This document shows, piece after piece, positions 40,481 through 48,754 of a stretch of 64,000 nt of DNA. The notes below the pieces were generated by a model. It was not told where the DNA came from, did not search any database, and saw only the letters and a list, made by a program, of their open reading frames with translations. The stretch is from assembly GCA_900473045.1 (NCBI GenBank), contig UCKS01000004.1, forward strand, positions 87,617-151,616, in the 5' to 3' direction. The position numbers and the translations under genes were made by a program. Each line of letters starts with the position of its first letter. Positions within the stretch are counted from its first letter, which is position 1. Source of the DNA: Hyphomicrobiales bacterium (GTDB lineage: Bacteria; Pseudomonadota; Alphaproteobacteria; Rhizobiales; Rhizobiaceae).

Positions 40481-41521
40481 ATGACCTTCGACGAGCTTCT
40501 CGCCCAGTATGAGCCGAAGGTTGCCGAGGCGTTCCGCGAAGCCATTGATGCCATCAAGTCCTCCGTCGTGCTAAAGACAATCGTCGAGCGATTGGAGCGG
40601 GGCGATATTGCCGGCGCGGTGGCGGCCGTTCAGGTTCAGCCCGAAGCCTTCGCGGCGCTGGAATTGTCCCTGCGTGAGGCATTCAATGCTGGCGGCATCA
40701 ATATGGTGCAAAGCCTGCCGTCCTTGATTTCTCCGGACGGAACGCGGGTGCTGTTTCAGTTCGGGGTACGAAACCTGGAGGGCGAGCGACTTATCCGGGA
40801 GCAGTCGTCCACACTGGTCACCAATATCACCGAGGACCAGCGGGAAGCCTTGCGGATGGGTTTTGAGGCGGGGCTGTCCAAGGGCCAGAACCCGACGAAA
40901 ACGGCACTGGACGTTGTCGGCAGAGTCAACCGGATCACAGGCAGGCGGGAAGGCGGTTACATCGGCCTTACGAGCCGACAGGTCAAATTCATCGACAAGG
41001 CAAAGGAGAGCCTGCTGTCAGGCGATCCGGCTACGATGCGCAAGTATCTGGATTTAAAGACCAGAGATAAGCGGTTCGACCGAACAGTCGCGAAAGCCAT
41101 CCGTGAGGCGAAGCCCGTTGAGGCGGACATGACGCGCAAGATCATCATGCGCCTGTCCGACAAGAACCTGTTGCTCCGAGGCGAGACGATCGGGCTTGAG
41201 GAAACTCGCACCGCTCTGTTCTCCGTTCGCGACAATGCCATCCGCCAACAGGTGGAAGCGGGCAAGATCACCGCTCAGGAAGTGACAAAGAAGTGGAAGC
41301 ATTCCGGCTCGGAACATCCGCGTATGCAGCATGTCCAGATGTCCACACAGAACGCCGTGCCGCTCGATATGCCTTTCGTGGCACCTGACGGAACGATGCT
41401 CATGTATCCCCATGACCCGAAGGCGCCAGCGAGGCATCGGATCGGCTGCAAGTGCCGGGTCGAATACGACATCGACTATATTGCGGCTGGCCTCCGCCGT
41501 TATCGGGCACGCGCTGCCTAA
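40481..41521 (+). CDS. Minor head protein (Mu gpF-like head morphogenesis)
   Basis: 346 residues. The C-terminal Mu F-type domain is clear: KKWKHSGSEHPRMQHVQM then APARHRIGCKCRVEYDI. The N-terminal part is helical. Usually this gene follows the portal gene directly; here six genes separate them. Start at the ATG after GAGGACGC; an ATG at 40469 is possible. Confidence 0.8.
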   Translation: MTFDELLAQYEPKVAEAFREAIDAIKSSVVLKTIVERLERGDIAGAVAAVQVQPEAFAALELSLREAFNAGGINMVQSLPSLISPDGTRVLFQFGVRNLEGERLIREQSSTLVTNITEDQREALRMGFEAGLSKGQNPTKTALDVVGRVNRITGRREGGYIGLTSRQVKFIDKAKESLLSGDPATMRKYLDLKTRDKRFDRTVAKAIREAKPVEADMTRKIIMRLSDKNLLLRGETIGLEETRTALFSVRDNAIRQQVEAGKITAQEVTKKWKHSGSEHPRMQHVQMSTQNAVPLDMPFVAPDGTMLMYPHDPKAPARHRIGCKCRVEYDIDYIAAGLRRYRARAA

Positions 41522-41968
41522 ATGGCCACGCTGTCATTTGCCGCCGCCGTGGCCAACTTCGCCGAGAAGGTGCCGGAAGCGATAGAAGCCGTTCGGAACC
41601 AGAGCGCCGCCGATGTGGTCAAGGAAATGCAGACCCTCGATATCGAGGGTGGCCGGATGCCATTCGAGACGGGATTTCTCCAACAATCGCTGTTGGCGTC
41701 CACGGCGACGATGCCGAGCATCAATTCTGGAGCCAATCCGGTCGAGGGGCGGACGTATAAGTTCGACTTCGGCATCATCGACGCAGTCATCGCGGGGGCG
41801 TCTTTAGAGGACGACCTGTATTTCGGCTACACGGCCGCCTACGCGGGTCATCAGGAATACGGTGCCAATGGTCGGCCCGCCGCGGGTTTTGTCCGCCTGG
41901 CAGCGCAGAACTGGCCGGTGCACGTCAATCGGAATGCTGAGAAGGTTCGGAAGGCATTTGGGCTGTAG
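41522..41968 (+). CDS. Tail completion / neck protein (HK97 gp10-like)
   Basis: 148 residues. DLYFGYTAAYAGHQEYGANGR near the C-terminus matches the gp10-type signature (YA..vEyG..gr). It starts directly after the minor head stop. Confidence 0.7.
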   Translation: MATLSFAAAVANFAEKVPEAIEAVRNQSAADVVKEMQTLDIEGGRMPFETGFLQQSLLASTATMPSINSGANPVEGRTYKFDFGIIDAVIAGASLEDDLYFGYTAAYAGHQEYGANGRPAAGFVRLAAQNWPVHVNRNAEKVRKAFGL

Positions 41969-42140
41969 GCGCTTCCATCTTCATCATCAGTGTCATCTGA
42001 AATGTGAAGAGCGATAGCCGAGCCGCCTTGAGCGTGTTGTTCCCAAACTCTGATGCGCCGTCTTCCTTGGCCAGCAAAAGCCAGGCCTCGTGAAGGCGTT
42101 CGTGAACCTCGCGGTCCGATAAGGGCGGCTTCTCTTTCAT
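41925..42140 (-). CDS. Small reverse-strand protein between neck genes
   Basis: 71 residues, helical (REVHERLHEAWLLLAKEDGA). It overlaps the gp10-like gene's end by 44 bases. No clear ribosome binding site, and an in-frame ATG at 42155 exists. It fills an otherwise empty 185-bp gap. Real but minor, or a shadow. Confidence 0.4.
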   Translation of the reverse strand: MKEKPPLSDREVHERLHEAWLLLAKEDGASEFGNNTLKAARLSLFTFQMTLMMKMEAPTAQMPSEPSQHSD

Positions 42141-42153
42141 AGGTAATCGGTAC

Positions 42154-42579
42154 ATGGCGACGAGCACGGACGCAATGATCTTCACTGCGCTGGGAACGCA
42201 TCTGCGCACCATGCCGGACGTCCTACCAATCGCGGGGCCAAACGTAGGGTTTCCAGCGGCAGGGCAGTCAAAGCCGGGTAAGTTCCTCGAACTCCTCTTC
42301 CTGCCCAACAGGACACGTCAGATCACGCTCGGCGACGACCCACAGCAGAAGGTCGGCATCCTGCAGGTGTCGGTCATGTGGCCGATCGGTAGCGGCATCC
42401 CGGATGCGCTCGATGTCGCCGGCCAGATCATCAACCGCTTCAAGAACCAGACCCTATTCGCATCTGGCGTGAGGATCACGATCAGCAGCGAACCTTGGGC
42501 TTCAAGCCCGATCCAAGACGTAGACCGCATGAAGGTGCCGGTCACGATCCCCTATCACGCCTTTGAACAGGAGAGCTGA
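42154..42579 (+). CDS. Tail terminator-like protein
   Basis: 141 residues. Position just before the tail tube gene, size, and the segment GILQVSVMWPIGSGIPDALD fit DUF4128-type tail terminators. Confidence 0.65.
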   Translation: MATSTDAMIFTALGTHLRTMPDVLPIAGPNVGFPAAGQSKPGKFLELLFLPNRTRQITLGDDPQQKVGILQVSVMWPIGSGIPDALDVAGQIINRFKNQTLFASGVRITISSEPWASSPIQDVDRMKVPVTIPYHAFEQES

Positions 42580-42581
42580 CC

Positions 42582-43064
42582 ATGGCGAACAAAGCAACGA
42601 AGAAGGGCACGAAGGTCTATGTCTGCGCCACGGCTCAGAACAGCGATCTGATCAGCAGCACCTATGCCGCACTGACCTGGGTGCAGGTCGGCAAGGTCGG
42701 GAACGTCGAGGACTTTGGCGCCGACAGCACCATGAACTCTTACAATACGCTCGACGAGGCTGTGACCCAGAAGCAGAAGGGCACAGCCAACGCCGGCGAT
42801 CCGCAGCTTGAGGTCGCATCCGTCGCCGCCGATGCGGGGCAGGTGATCCTGCGCACCTTCGGCGACCCGCTCAACCAGGACAACATGGCCATCAAGATCG
42901 AACGTAACGACGGCGGCGCCGGCTTCACCAACACGATCTTCTACAGCCGCGGCGTCGTCTCCGGCCCACTCTATCCTGGCGGCGGCTCTGATGACTTCGA
43001 GCTTGAACGCTTCACCATCGGTCTCAATCAACTCCCGGTTCGCGTGAACCCGGTCGCGGTCTAA
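42582..43064 (+). CDS. Major tail tube protein
   Basis: 160 residues. It begins with a lysine-rich segment and has a beta-rich body (WVQVGKVGNVEDFGADS then FELERFTIGLNQLPVRV). Position between terminator and chaperone genes is diagnostic for tail tube proteins of siphophages. Confidence 0.75.
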   Translation: MANKATKKGTKVYVCATAQNSDLISSTYAALTWVQVGKVGNVEDFGADSTMNSYNTLDEAVTQKQKGTANAGDPQLEVASVAADAGQVILRTFGDPLNQDNMAIKIERNDGGAGFTNTIFYSRGVVSGPLYPGGGSDDFELERFTIGLNQLPVRVNPVAV

Positions 43065-43074
43065 GGAACATCAC

Positions 43075-43476
43075 ATGGACATTTCGAAGCTCGTCAACTC
43101 CGAAGACCTCTTCACCCTCAAGCTCACCGGTCCGGATACCGACGAACTGGTCGGCATCACCTTTATGATCCGCTCAAACGAGAGCAACGAGGTCAAGAAG
43201 GTTGTCCGGCAGCACAGCGACAAATTCCTCGCCAGCCGGAAGAAGAAGCTGACCACTGCCAAGGTCGAGGACGAATACCTCGACAAGGCAGCTGCTTCGA
43301 TCGCGTCTTGGGATTGGGGCGATCACGACTGGAAGGGCTCCAAGCCCGAGCTGACCTTCGAGATTGCGCGCGAGGTCGTTGAAGAAGCCGGCTGGATCTA
43401 CGACCAGGTGGCCGCAGCCTCGGAAGACCGCGCAAATTTTACGAAGAGCTTGGGGAAAGGCTCTGCGAAGCCGTAG
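43075..43476 (+). CDS. Tail assembly chaperone, short form
   Basis: 133 residues, ending at the normal stop. Helical C-terminal half (FEIAREVVEEAGWIYDQVAA). Short-form chaperones bind the tape measure protein during tail assembly. A slippery AAATTTT lies at 43434-43440, 36 bases before the stop. Confidence 0.8.
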   Translation: MDISKLVNSEDLFTLKLTGPDTDELVGITFMIRSNESNEVKKVVRQHSDKFLASRKKKLTTAKVEDEYLDKAAASIASWDWGDHDWKGSKPELTFEIAREVVEEAGWIYDQVAAASEDRANFTKSLGKGSAKP

Positions 43477-43808
43477 CGCTCTGCGCGCGTTACGACTGCG
43501 TCAAAGACAAGGACGGCGAGACCCGACGCGAGCGAAACGAGAGTTTCGAGATCGACAGTCCCGAGGTCGACGTTCCGGAGAACGGCTACTTCCTCTGGGA
43601 ATGGTTCTGGGAGTTGCGTGAAAGCGCAGCCCCCGGATTTTCCGGCCCGGCGCCGGTCTCCAATCAAGAACTGGCCGCCTGGCTTGCAATTACCGGCAAC
43701 GTGATCCGCCGCGAGGAGGTTCGCATCCTCAAGTCCATGAGTTCCCGATACTGCGCTGAGATCGACAAGGAAAGCGAGGCCATCCGGGAACGGGAGGCTG
43801 AGCGATAG
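43075..43808 (+). CDS. Tail assembly chaperone, -1 frameshift product (G-GT type)
   Basis: The heptamer A AAT TTT at 43434-43440 is in the zero frame and has the X-XXY-YYZ form. Slipping back one base after TTT continues as YEELGERLCEAVALCARYDC and runs open for 122 codons to the stop at 43806-43808. The result is a 244-residue fusion. No start codon is needed for the second part, and the usual position before the tape measure gene agrees with the gpG/gpGT system of lambda-like phages. Confidence 0.85.
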
Positions 43809-43837
43809 GCAATTAGAGACCCAAAAGGAGATTTGAC

Positions 43838-44011
43838 ATGGGTGAAAAAGGTCCAGAACTCGTCCGCTTAAACGGTAGCGAGGAAGTCATTCCGAACCGC
43901 AAAATCAAGTTGAGTTTGAGAGAGGCAATTATTGCCCCTCTCCACGTCTCGCGATCAAATATCGCCTTAAGCGGGCTTGATCGACGTGACGATGCTTTTG
44001 ACCAGGTCTGA
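43838..44011 (+). CDS. Mini-ORF matching the tape measure C-terminal motif
   Basis: 57 residues, AAAAGGAG before the ATG. Residues 2-23 (GEKGPELVRLNGSEEVIPN...) closely match the C-terminal segment of the tape measure protein of this phage (GEKGPELVRFKGGEEVIPN). The remainder is unrelated. It sits exactly where a tape measure gene usually starts. Best read as the tail end of an earlier tape measure gene left behind, or as a small gene made from it. Confidence 0.5.
   Translation: MGEKGPELVRLNGSEEVIPNRKIKLSLREAIIAPLHVSRSNIALSGLDRRDDAFDQV
43918..43942. repeat. 11-bp hairpin inside the mini-ORF
   Basis: GAGAGAGGCAA and TTGCCCCTCTC pair over 11 positions with one mismatch and a 3-base loop. No T-run follows on either strand. 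It may mark the end of the reverse-strand gene that follows. Confidence 0.45.
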
Positions 44012-44215
44012 GGCTTTCTGTTTCACTTGTTGCTCTTCAGCAGCGCCAGGAAACTGAACGCCCGTCTCGATGCTGGTCAAAGTTGATTTCAGAAGGCCGT
44101 CGATTTGCCTCTGAAACTGGGCTTGGTCGGGCGAATGGTAGTTGTCGGCGATAACCTGCCGCAGCAGCAGTTGCATTCCCAGCTTCCATGCAGTGTCGTC
44201 TACTTGCGAACTCAT
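43967..44215 (-). CDS. Small reverse-strand protein before the tape measure gene
   Basis: 82 residues, helical and Gln-rich (LLLRQVIADNYHSPDQAQFQ). AAGGAGAG precedes the ATG. Function unknown. Part of an insert between tail chaperone and tape measure genes. Confidence 0.6.
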   Translation of the reverse strand: MSSQVDDTAWKLGMQLLLRQVIADNYHSPDQAQFQRQIDGLLKSTLTSIETGVQFPGAAEEQQVKQKASDLVKSIVTSIKPA

Positions 44216-44279
44216 GCTTCTCTCCTTGGTTTAGCAGCGGGAGGAAAGCACGGAGGCAACCGGGAGTCGAGCCAGGGGA

Positions 44280-44301
44280 GGCGGCTTTCGGGCCGCCTTT
44301 T
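44280..44301 (+). terminator. Intrinsic terminator between tail chaperone and tape measure
   Basis: GGCGGC-TTTCGG-GCCGCC (6 bp, all G-C) followed by TTTT on the plus strand. It opposes late transcription into the tape measure gene. Confidence 0.65.
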
Positions 44302-44322
44302 CCTTTTCAGCAGACGGACGGT

Positions 44323-44814
44323 CTATTTGCTCATTATAATCTCGGCTGTTTGACCGTCAGCTACCGTAACTTCCTGCTTGAGCCCGCCGCCCTGTGGTCG
44401 GGATCCATATTCCCCGGGTATTTCCCACCTGACTACAGCCAGCGCAATATAAGAGCCCCCGACAAGGCCACTGAACTTGAACCGGCCTTCTGCATCGGCA
44501 GTGGTTTTCCGGGTATAGCTTTTCAGGTTGGACCCTGCAGCCAACTGCGTCTGGCCAGACAGCATCTTATCGGTCACTTCACGGGTGTATGCGGTGTCGG
44601 GTATAAGCAATATCTCTTCACCTGCAGCGGTAACAACCCCGCCGCCGCGCTGCCTCATGAACGCCTGCCCGGTGATCGACGCTTTGCCTGTCGACTGGAT
44701 AAACTTCATCTCATCGTGAGAATAAGTGCTCGAAACCGGCACATCCGTCGGCGCAGCCACACAGCCAACCAAGGTCACAGCTGCCAAGCTCGCAATCAAT
44801 AATAGTTTCTTCAA
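44323..44814 (-). CDS. Prophage-encoded lipoprotein
   Basis: 163 residues. A lipoprotein signal peptide is clear: MKK, hydrophobic LLLIASLAAVT, lipobox LVGC at 15-18. The mature part is beta-rich and has a carboxypeptidase-regulatory-like segment (KTTADAEGRFKFSGLVGGSY). TTG start with GGAGGAGG upstream. Reverse-strand and inserted in the tail block. Surface lipoproteins of prophages can block superinfection or change host surface; here this is inference. Confidence 0.75.
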   Translation of the reverse strand: MKKLLLIASLAAVTLVGCVAAPTDVPVSSTYSHDEMKFIQSTGKASITGQAFMRQRGGGVVTAAGEEILLIPDTAYTREVTDKMLSGQTQLAAGSNLKSYTRKTTADAEGRFKFSGLVGGSYIALAVVRWEIPGEYGSRPQGGGLKQEVTVADGQTAEIIMSK

Positions 44815-44872
44815 AACGTGCCTCCTCCAATTGAGGCGCGGACGATATCACGCGCCATTTAAAGGTAAAGCC

Positions 44873-46978
44873 ATGTCAGACGTCGCCCAGCTCGGAATTC
44901 AGGTGACCAACAAAGGTGTCGCAGAAAACACCCAGGGTCTGGACAAGCTCTCCGGCGCGGCCGCTCGTGCGGAAGCTGCCACTGACGGCCTCGCTGGCGC
45001 CAACAGGGGAGCAGTGGGCGCGGCGGCGGCGGCGGCGAAGGCTTATTCGAGCGAGGCGGCGGCAGCCGCTTCCGCATCGAAGCAAATTGAGATGGCAAGT
45101 CGCGCTGCGAACCAGAACACCGCCGGTTTGGCGCGGACTCATAACACCGCCAACCTCGCTGCTCAGGGTTTCGATATCGTAACCACAGCGGCTGGTGGTA
45201 TGCAGGCCGGTCTTATTGGCATGCAACAGGGCCTGCAGATCGCTCAGGTGGCTATGATGTCCAACGGCAGCTTTGCGAAAGAGCTTGGCGGTTCACTTCT
45301 TGCGATGCTCTCGCCCATTACTCTCATCGCCGTCGGCCTCACCACGCTGGTAGCCGTGCTTATCCAGTCGGTGAGTTGGGCAAAACTTGCACAGTCGGCA
45401 TTGAACGCGCTCGCCGAGATACTTGACGAGGTTGCGCCGTATGCTGTCGGCGCCGCTGCTGCGCTGGCGCTTCTTTACGCCCCGGCGATCATTGGCGGCA
45501 TCATCTCCGTTATCGCACTGCTTGGACGCCTGGCGGTCGCCGCTGTCACGGCAGGCGCAGCAATGTTGGCGGCCAATCCGGCAGGAGCCATCGTTCTCGG
45601 CATCGTCGCTGCTGTGGCCGCTGCGAACATCTTCCGCGACGAGCTGGCACAGATATTCGGCCGCGACATCGTTGGAGACGCCAAAGCAGGCGTGAACTCC
45701 ATAATCGGGTTCTTTGTTGGCGGGTTCAATGGGATCAAGGCAGCGTGGGGTTTGCTCCCAGCTGCGATTGGGGATGTTGTCTACACGACAGCAGAGTTTG
45801 TCCTTAAAGGCACAGAGTTGATGGTCAACAAGGTCATCAAAATGATCTCGGGATTTATCGGTGGCGTCTATGACGGCCTTAGCGGGCTCGCGAGCAAAGT
45901 TGGCATCGATATCGGCACGTTCAAAGGCATAGGTGAAGTCGACTTTGGGACTGTCACCAATCCATACAAGGATAAGGCTGGCGAGGCCGCTTCCATGATA
46001 GCGAAGGAAATGCAGGCAACTCAGGGCTCTGACTACGTTGGAAAGGGAATTGAGGCTATCGGAAATTATGCTTCGACCGCGGCGGGCAAGATCAAGGATC
46101 TCGCCAAGGGGCTCGTCGATGTTAATGAAAAGTCGAAGAAAAAGACTGGCGGCGGCAAAACAGAGGTCGAGAAATATGACGACATCGTGAAAGGTGCCGA
46201 ACGCCGCATTGCCTCTCTCGAAGCTGAGCAGAGAGCGATTGGCCTGACGGCAGAGGCAGCTGCCGCGCTTCGCTATGAACAGCAATTCCTGAATGAAGCG
46301 CAGCAGAGAGGAATTACACTCTCCGATGCCCAGAAGTCTCAGCTTCTTGCGCTGGCGCAAACTATGGCGTCGGTAGAAGCGTCAACCAAGAAAATGGGCG
46401 AGGCGCTAGACTTCTCGAAAATGCTCACAAAGGGATTTTTCGATGATTTCTTTTCGAGCCTTGAACAAGGAAAGTCCGTTTGGGAGTCGTTCGGCGATGC
46501 AGCTCTTGGTGTTCTCGATAAGATCGCCGACAAGCTTTTGAACGATGTCGTCGATGCTTTGTTTGAGGTCTCCAGCGCGGGTTCTGGCAGCGGCGGTCTC
46601 TTAGGCGGAATACTCAGTCTTTTCGGCGGCGGCGGCGCTTCATCTGACCCTTGGGCGGGTCTCCGGGGATACGCGACGGGAACGCCAGCTGCGAGCCCAG
46701 GCGTCAAGTGGGTTGGCGAGAAGGGACCGGAACTCGTTCGCTTCAAGGGCGGGGAGGAGGTCATCCCCAACCACAAACTCAAAGCCAGCAACAATAACCG
46801 TGGCGCCGCAAACTCCAACGAAGCTCCCGTGCACGTCTCTTTCGCTCCGGTCTACAACGTTCAAGGGTACGGCCAGGACATCGAAGGCCTCAAGACCCAG
46901 ATGAACCGCGATCGGCAGGAGTTTAAGGCTCGTGTCGTCGATACCGTTCGCAAAGCGAAGAATAGCAGGGATCTGTAA
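44873..46978 (+). CDS. Tape measure protein
   Basis: 701 residues. A helical Ala-rich N-terminus is followed by hydrophobic segments (about 140-300), then a coiled coil and a small Gly-rich C-terminal part with GEKGPELVRFKGGEEVIPN, a common end motif of tape measure proteins. It sets tail length and may form the DNA channel. By length the tail would be on the order of 100 nm (rule of thumb of 1.5 angstrom per residue). Start follows AAAGGTAAAGCC. Confidence 0.9.
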   Translation: MSDVAQLGIQVTNKGVAENTQGLDKLSGAAARAEAATDGLAGANRGAVGAAAAAAKAYSSEAAAAASASKQIEMASRAANQNTAGLARTHNTANLAAQGFDIVTTAAGGMQAGLIGMQQGLQIAQVAMMSNGSFAKELGGSLLAMLSPITLIAVGLTTLVAVLIQSVSWAKLAQSALNALAEILDEVAPYAVGAAAALALLYAPAIIGGIISVIALLGRLAVAAVTAGAAMLAANPAGAIVLGIVAAVAAANIFRDELAQIFGRDIVGDAKAGVNSIIGFFVGGFNGIKAAWGLLPAAIGDVVYTTAEFVLKGTELMVNKVIKMISGFIGGVYDGLSGLASKVGIDIGTFKGIGEVDFGTVTNPYKDKAGEAASMIAKEMQATQGSDYVGKGIEAIGNYASTAAGKIKDLAKGLVDVNEKSKKKTGGGKTEVEKYDDIVKGAERRIASLEAEQRAIGLTAEAAAALRYEQQFLNEAQQRGITLSDAQKSQLLALAQTMASVEASTKKMGEALDFSKMLTKGFFDDFFSSLEQGKSVWESFGDAALGVLDKIADKLLNDVVDALFEVSSAGSGSGGLLGGILSLFGGGGASSDPWAGLRGYATGTPAASPGVKWVGEKGPELVRFKGGEEVIPNHKLKASNNNRGAANSNEAPVHVSFAPVYNVQGYGQDIEGLKTQMNRDRQEFKARVVDTVRKAKNSRDL

Positions 46979-47620
46979 ATGACCGTCACGTTCCCCCGCA
47001 ACGACATCCTGACGACATACCCCATCGCGCCGGAAGGCTATAAATTCCAACCGATGTACAGGCAGGAACTGTCACGCCAAGCAAACGGCGTGACGCTCAT
47101 CAAGGACTTCGGCACTTCATTATGGACACTGGCCGCGTCCAGCGTGCCGCTGTTTCACGCAGATGCGCTCGATTTTGAAGCCATGTTGTCGAGTATGGAT
47201 AACGGCATCGGCACGTTTCACGGTTTCGATGCCCGCCGTCCGTACCCGAGATCAAAGCCTGATGGTATTTTTTCGGACACATCCGAAATTTCAACCGTCG
47301 GCGGAAACGGCAAATCGCTCGCCCTATCCGGCCTGCCGGCGGGCATGGTGCTGTCCCGGGGCGATTATCTCGCGTTCAATGTTGCCGGGTGGCGCTCGCT
47401 TCATCAAGTGATGGAGACAGTGACGGCTTCCGGGCCGGGTGTCAGCCCTCTATTCGAGGTTCGGCCCCACCTGTTTCCTGGAACAACGGTCGGCCTTGAT
47501 GTCACGCTGAAACAGCCTGCGACAGTCATGATGTTGGTGCCCGGATCGGTCGTTCCGCAGCAGTTTGACGCGCTCAAGACAGTCATCTCGTTCCAAGCCT
47601 TCCAATGCCCCATCAGTTGA
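46979..47620 (+). CDS. Minor tail / distal tail-like protein
   Basis: 213 residues. Its start directly follows the tape measure stop. Beta-rich; a central low-homology loop. The place between tape measure and tail tip genes points to a distal tail or baseplate component. Confidence 0.65.
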   Translation: MTVTFPRNDILTTYPIAPEGYKFQPMYRQELSRQANGVTLIKDFGTSLWTLAASSVPLFHADALDFEAMLSSMDNGIGTFHGFDARRPYPRSKPDGIFSDTSEISTVGGNGKSLALSGLPAGMVLSRGDYLAFNVAGWRSLHQVMETVTASGPGVSPLFEVRPHLFPGTTVGLDVTLKQPATVMMLVPGSVVPQQFDALKTVISFQAFQCPIS

Positions 47621-47629
47621 GGTGATCTC

Positions 47630-48304
47630 ATGCGTGCAATCTCTGCGGAAAACTACGCAGCGCTTCAGGCGCGGCAGCTTGTGGCGCGGGACTTCATTTG
47701 GTTCAAGGCCCGCACTTACGATACTGGTGCCCAGGTCGAGCATGGATTTTGGTCGGACGTCGGCAATGTGTCTGCCACGGTCCTCAACCCTGAAACAGGG
47801 GCGGAGGTGACGCGGAACTTCGAAGGCGCCGGCTCACTGATTGCGATCAGCGATATCCCCCTGGTTTCGAATGTGACCGTCCGGAGCGTCACGGTTACGC
47901 TCTCGCAGATTGATGAGGGGGTCGCCAACCTCGTTCGTGGTTACGATCTCAAACAGGCGAGGGTGGAAATCTTTCGCGGTCTGTTCTCTCCGGCAACCCG
48001 GAAGATTGTCGGTCCCGCGTTCCCTCGTTTTGTCGGTTTTGTCGATGATCCCCTGATCACCACACCGGCAGAGAATGAGGATGGATCGATTGTTCTGACC
48101 TGTGTGTCTCATACGCAGGAAATGACCAGGAGCAACCCGGACACACGATCGAACGATAGCCAGAAACTGCGATCTGCGACGGACAATTTCTTTCAGGATG
48201 CGACGACAGTCGGAGAATGGGAGCTGTTCTGGGGGACGAAGTCCGGGAAGATTGCGTCGTCAGAACCGCAGCGCATCACGTCAAATATCCCGGCCAGCAG
48301 ATGA
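47630..48304 (+). CDS. Minor tail / baseplate hub-like protein
   Basis: 224 residues, beta-rich N-terminal half (TVLNPETGAEVTRNFEGAGS then LKQARVEIFRGLF). It resembles in size and place the DUF2163-type hub proteins of GTA-like tails, though the match is not exact. Overlaps the next gene by four bases. Confidence 0.6.
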   Translation: MRAISAENYAALQARQLVARDFIWFKARTYDTGAQVEHGFWSDVGNVSATVLNPETGAEVTRNFEGAGSLIAISDIPLVSNVTVRSVTVTLSQIDEGVANLVRGYDLKQARVEIFRGLFSPATRKIVGPAFPRFVGFVDDPLITTPAENEDGSIVLTCVSHTQEMTRSNPDTRSNDSQKLRSATDNFFQDATTVGEWELFWGTKSGKIASSEPQRITSNIPASR

Positions 48305-48735
48305 TCAGGTCAGCGGTTCTCGGTGACCGCATCCGTGTTCTGACGATGGCGAAAGCCTTTCATGCCGCGTCTGAAGTGCCGTTCCCGTTCTCCGCGCCGA
48401 TGGCAGATAATGTCTTTCGCTCATCTTTGGACGCGCCAGATCGGCTTTGCCTTGTGCTGGATGTCGATGGTGTTGCTCGCGGGGTACTCGCGGCGGAAGC
48501 GCAGCCACACCGGTTCTCTCCGGTTAAAATGGCCTTCGAGATTATGTTCTGGGTCGATCCGGCGCATCGCGGTCGGCATGCTCTGGAAATGCTCGACGCC
48601 TACGAGCAGTGGGCGCGGCAAAACGAATGCGCCTTCATCCACATGGTCGGGCTCGGTGGTGATCCGCTAACAAGCCGGCTCTACGAACGCTCCGGCTACC
48701 TGGCCGTCGAACGTCATTTCATGAAGCCCCTCTAA
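48301..48735 (+). CDS. GNAT-family acetyltransferase-like protein in the tail module
   Basis: 144 residues. The GNAT core is recognisable: FEIMFWVDPAHRGRHALEML (beta-4 and the acetyl-CoA loop with RGRHA) and SRLYERSGYLAVERHFMK at the end. It occupies the slot where GTA-like tail modules carry an NlpC/P60 cell-wall peptidase. Substrate unknown; may modify a tail protein or act in the host. Confidence 0.75.
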   Translation: MIRSAVLGDRIRVLTMAKAFHAASEVPFPFSAPMADNVFRSSLDAPDRLCLVLDVDGVARGVLAAEAQPHRFSPVKMAFEIMFWVDPAHRGRHALEMLDAYEQWARQNECAFIHMVGLGGDPLTSRLYERSGYLAVERHFMKPL

Positions 48736-48754
48736 GCGGCAAGTCAGGAATAAC

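Noticed and set aside
45293..46360. 355-codon minus-strand frame opposite the tape measure gene
   Set aside because: Cys/Arg-rich shadow with no credible start.
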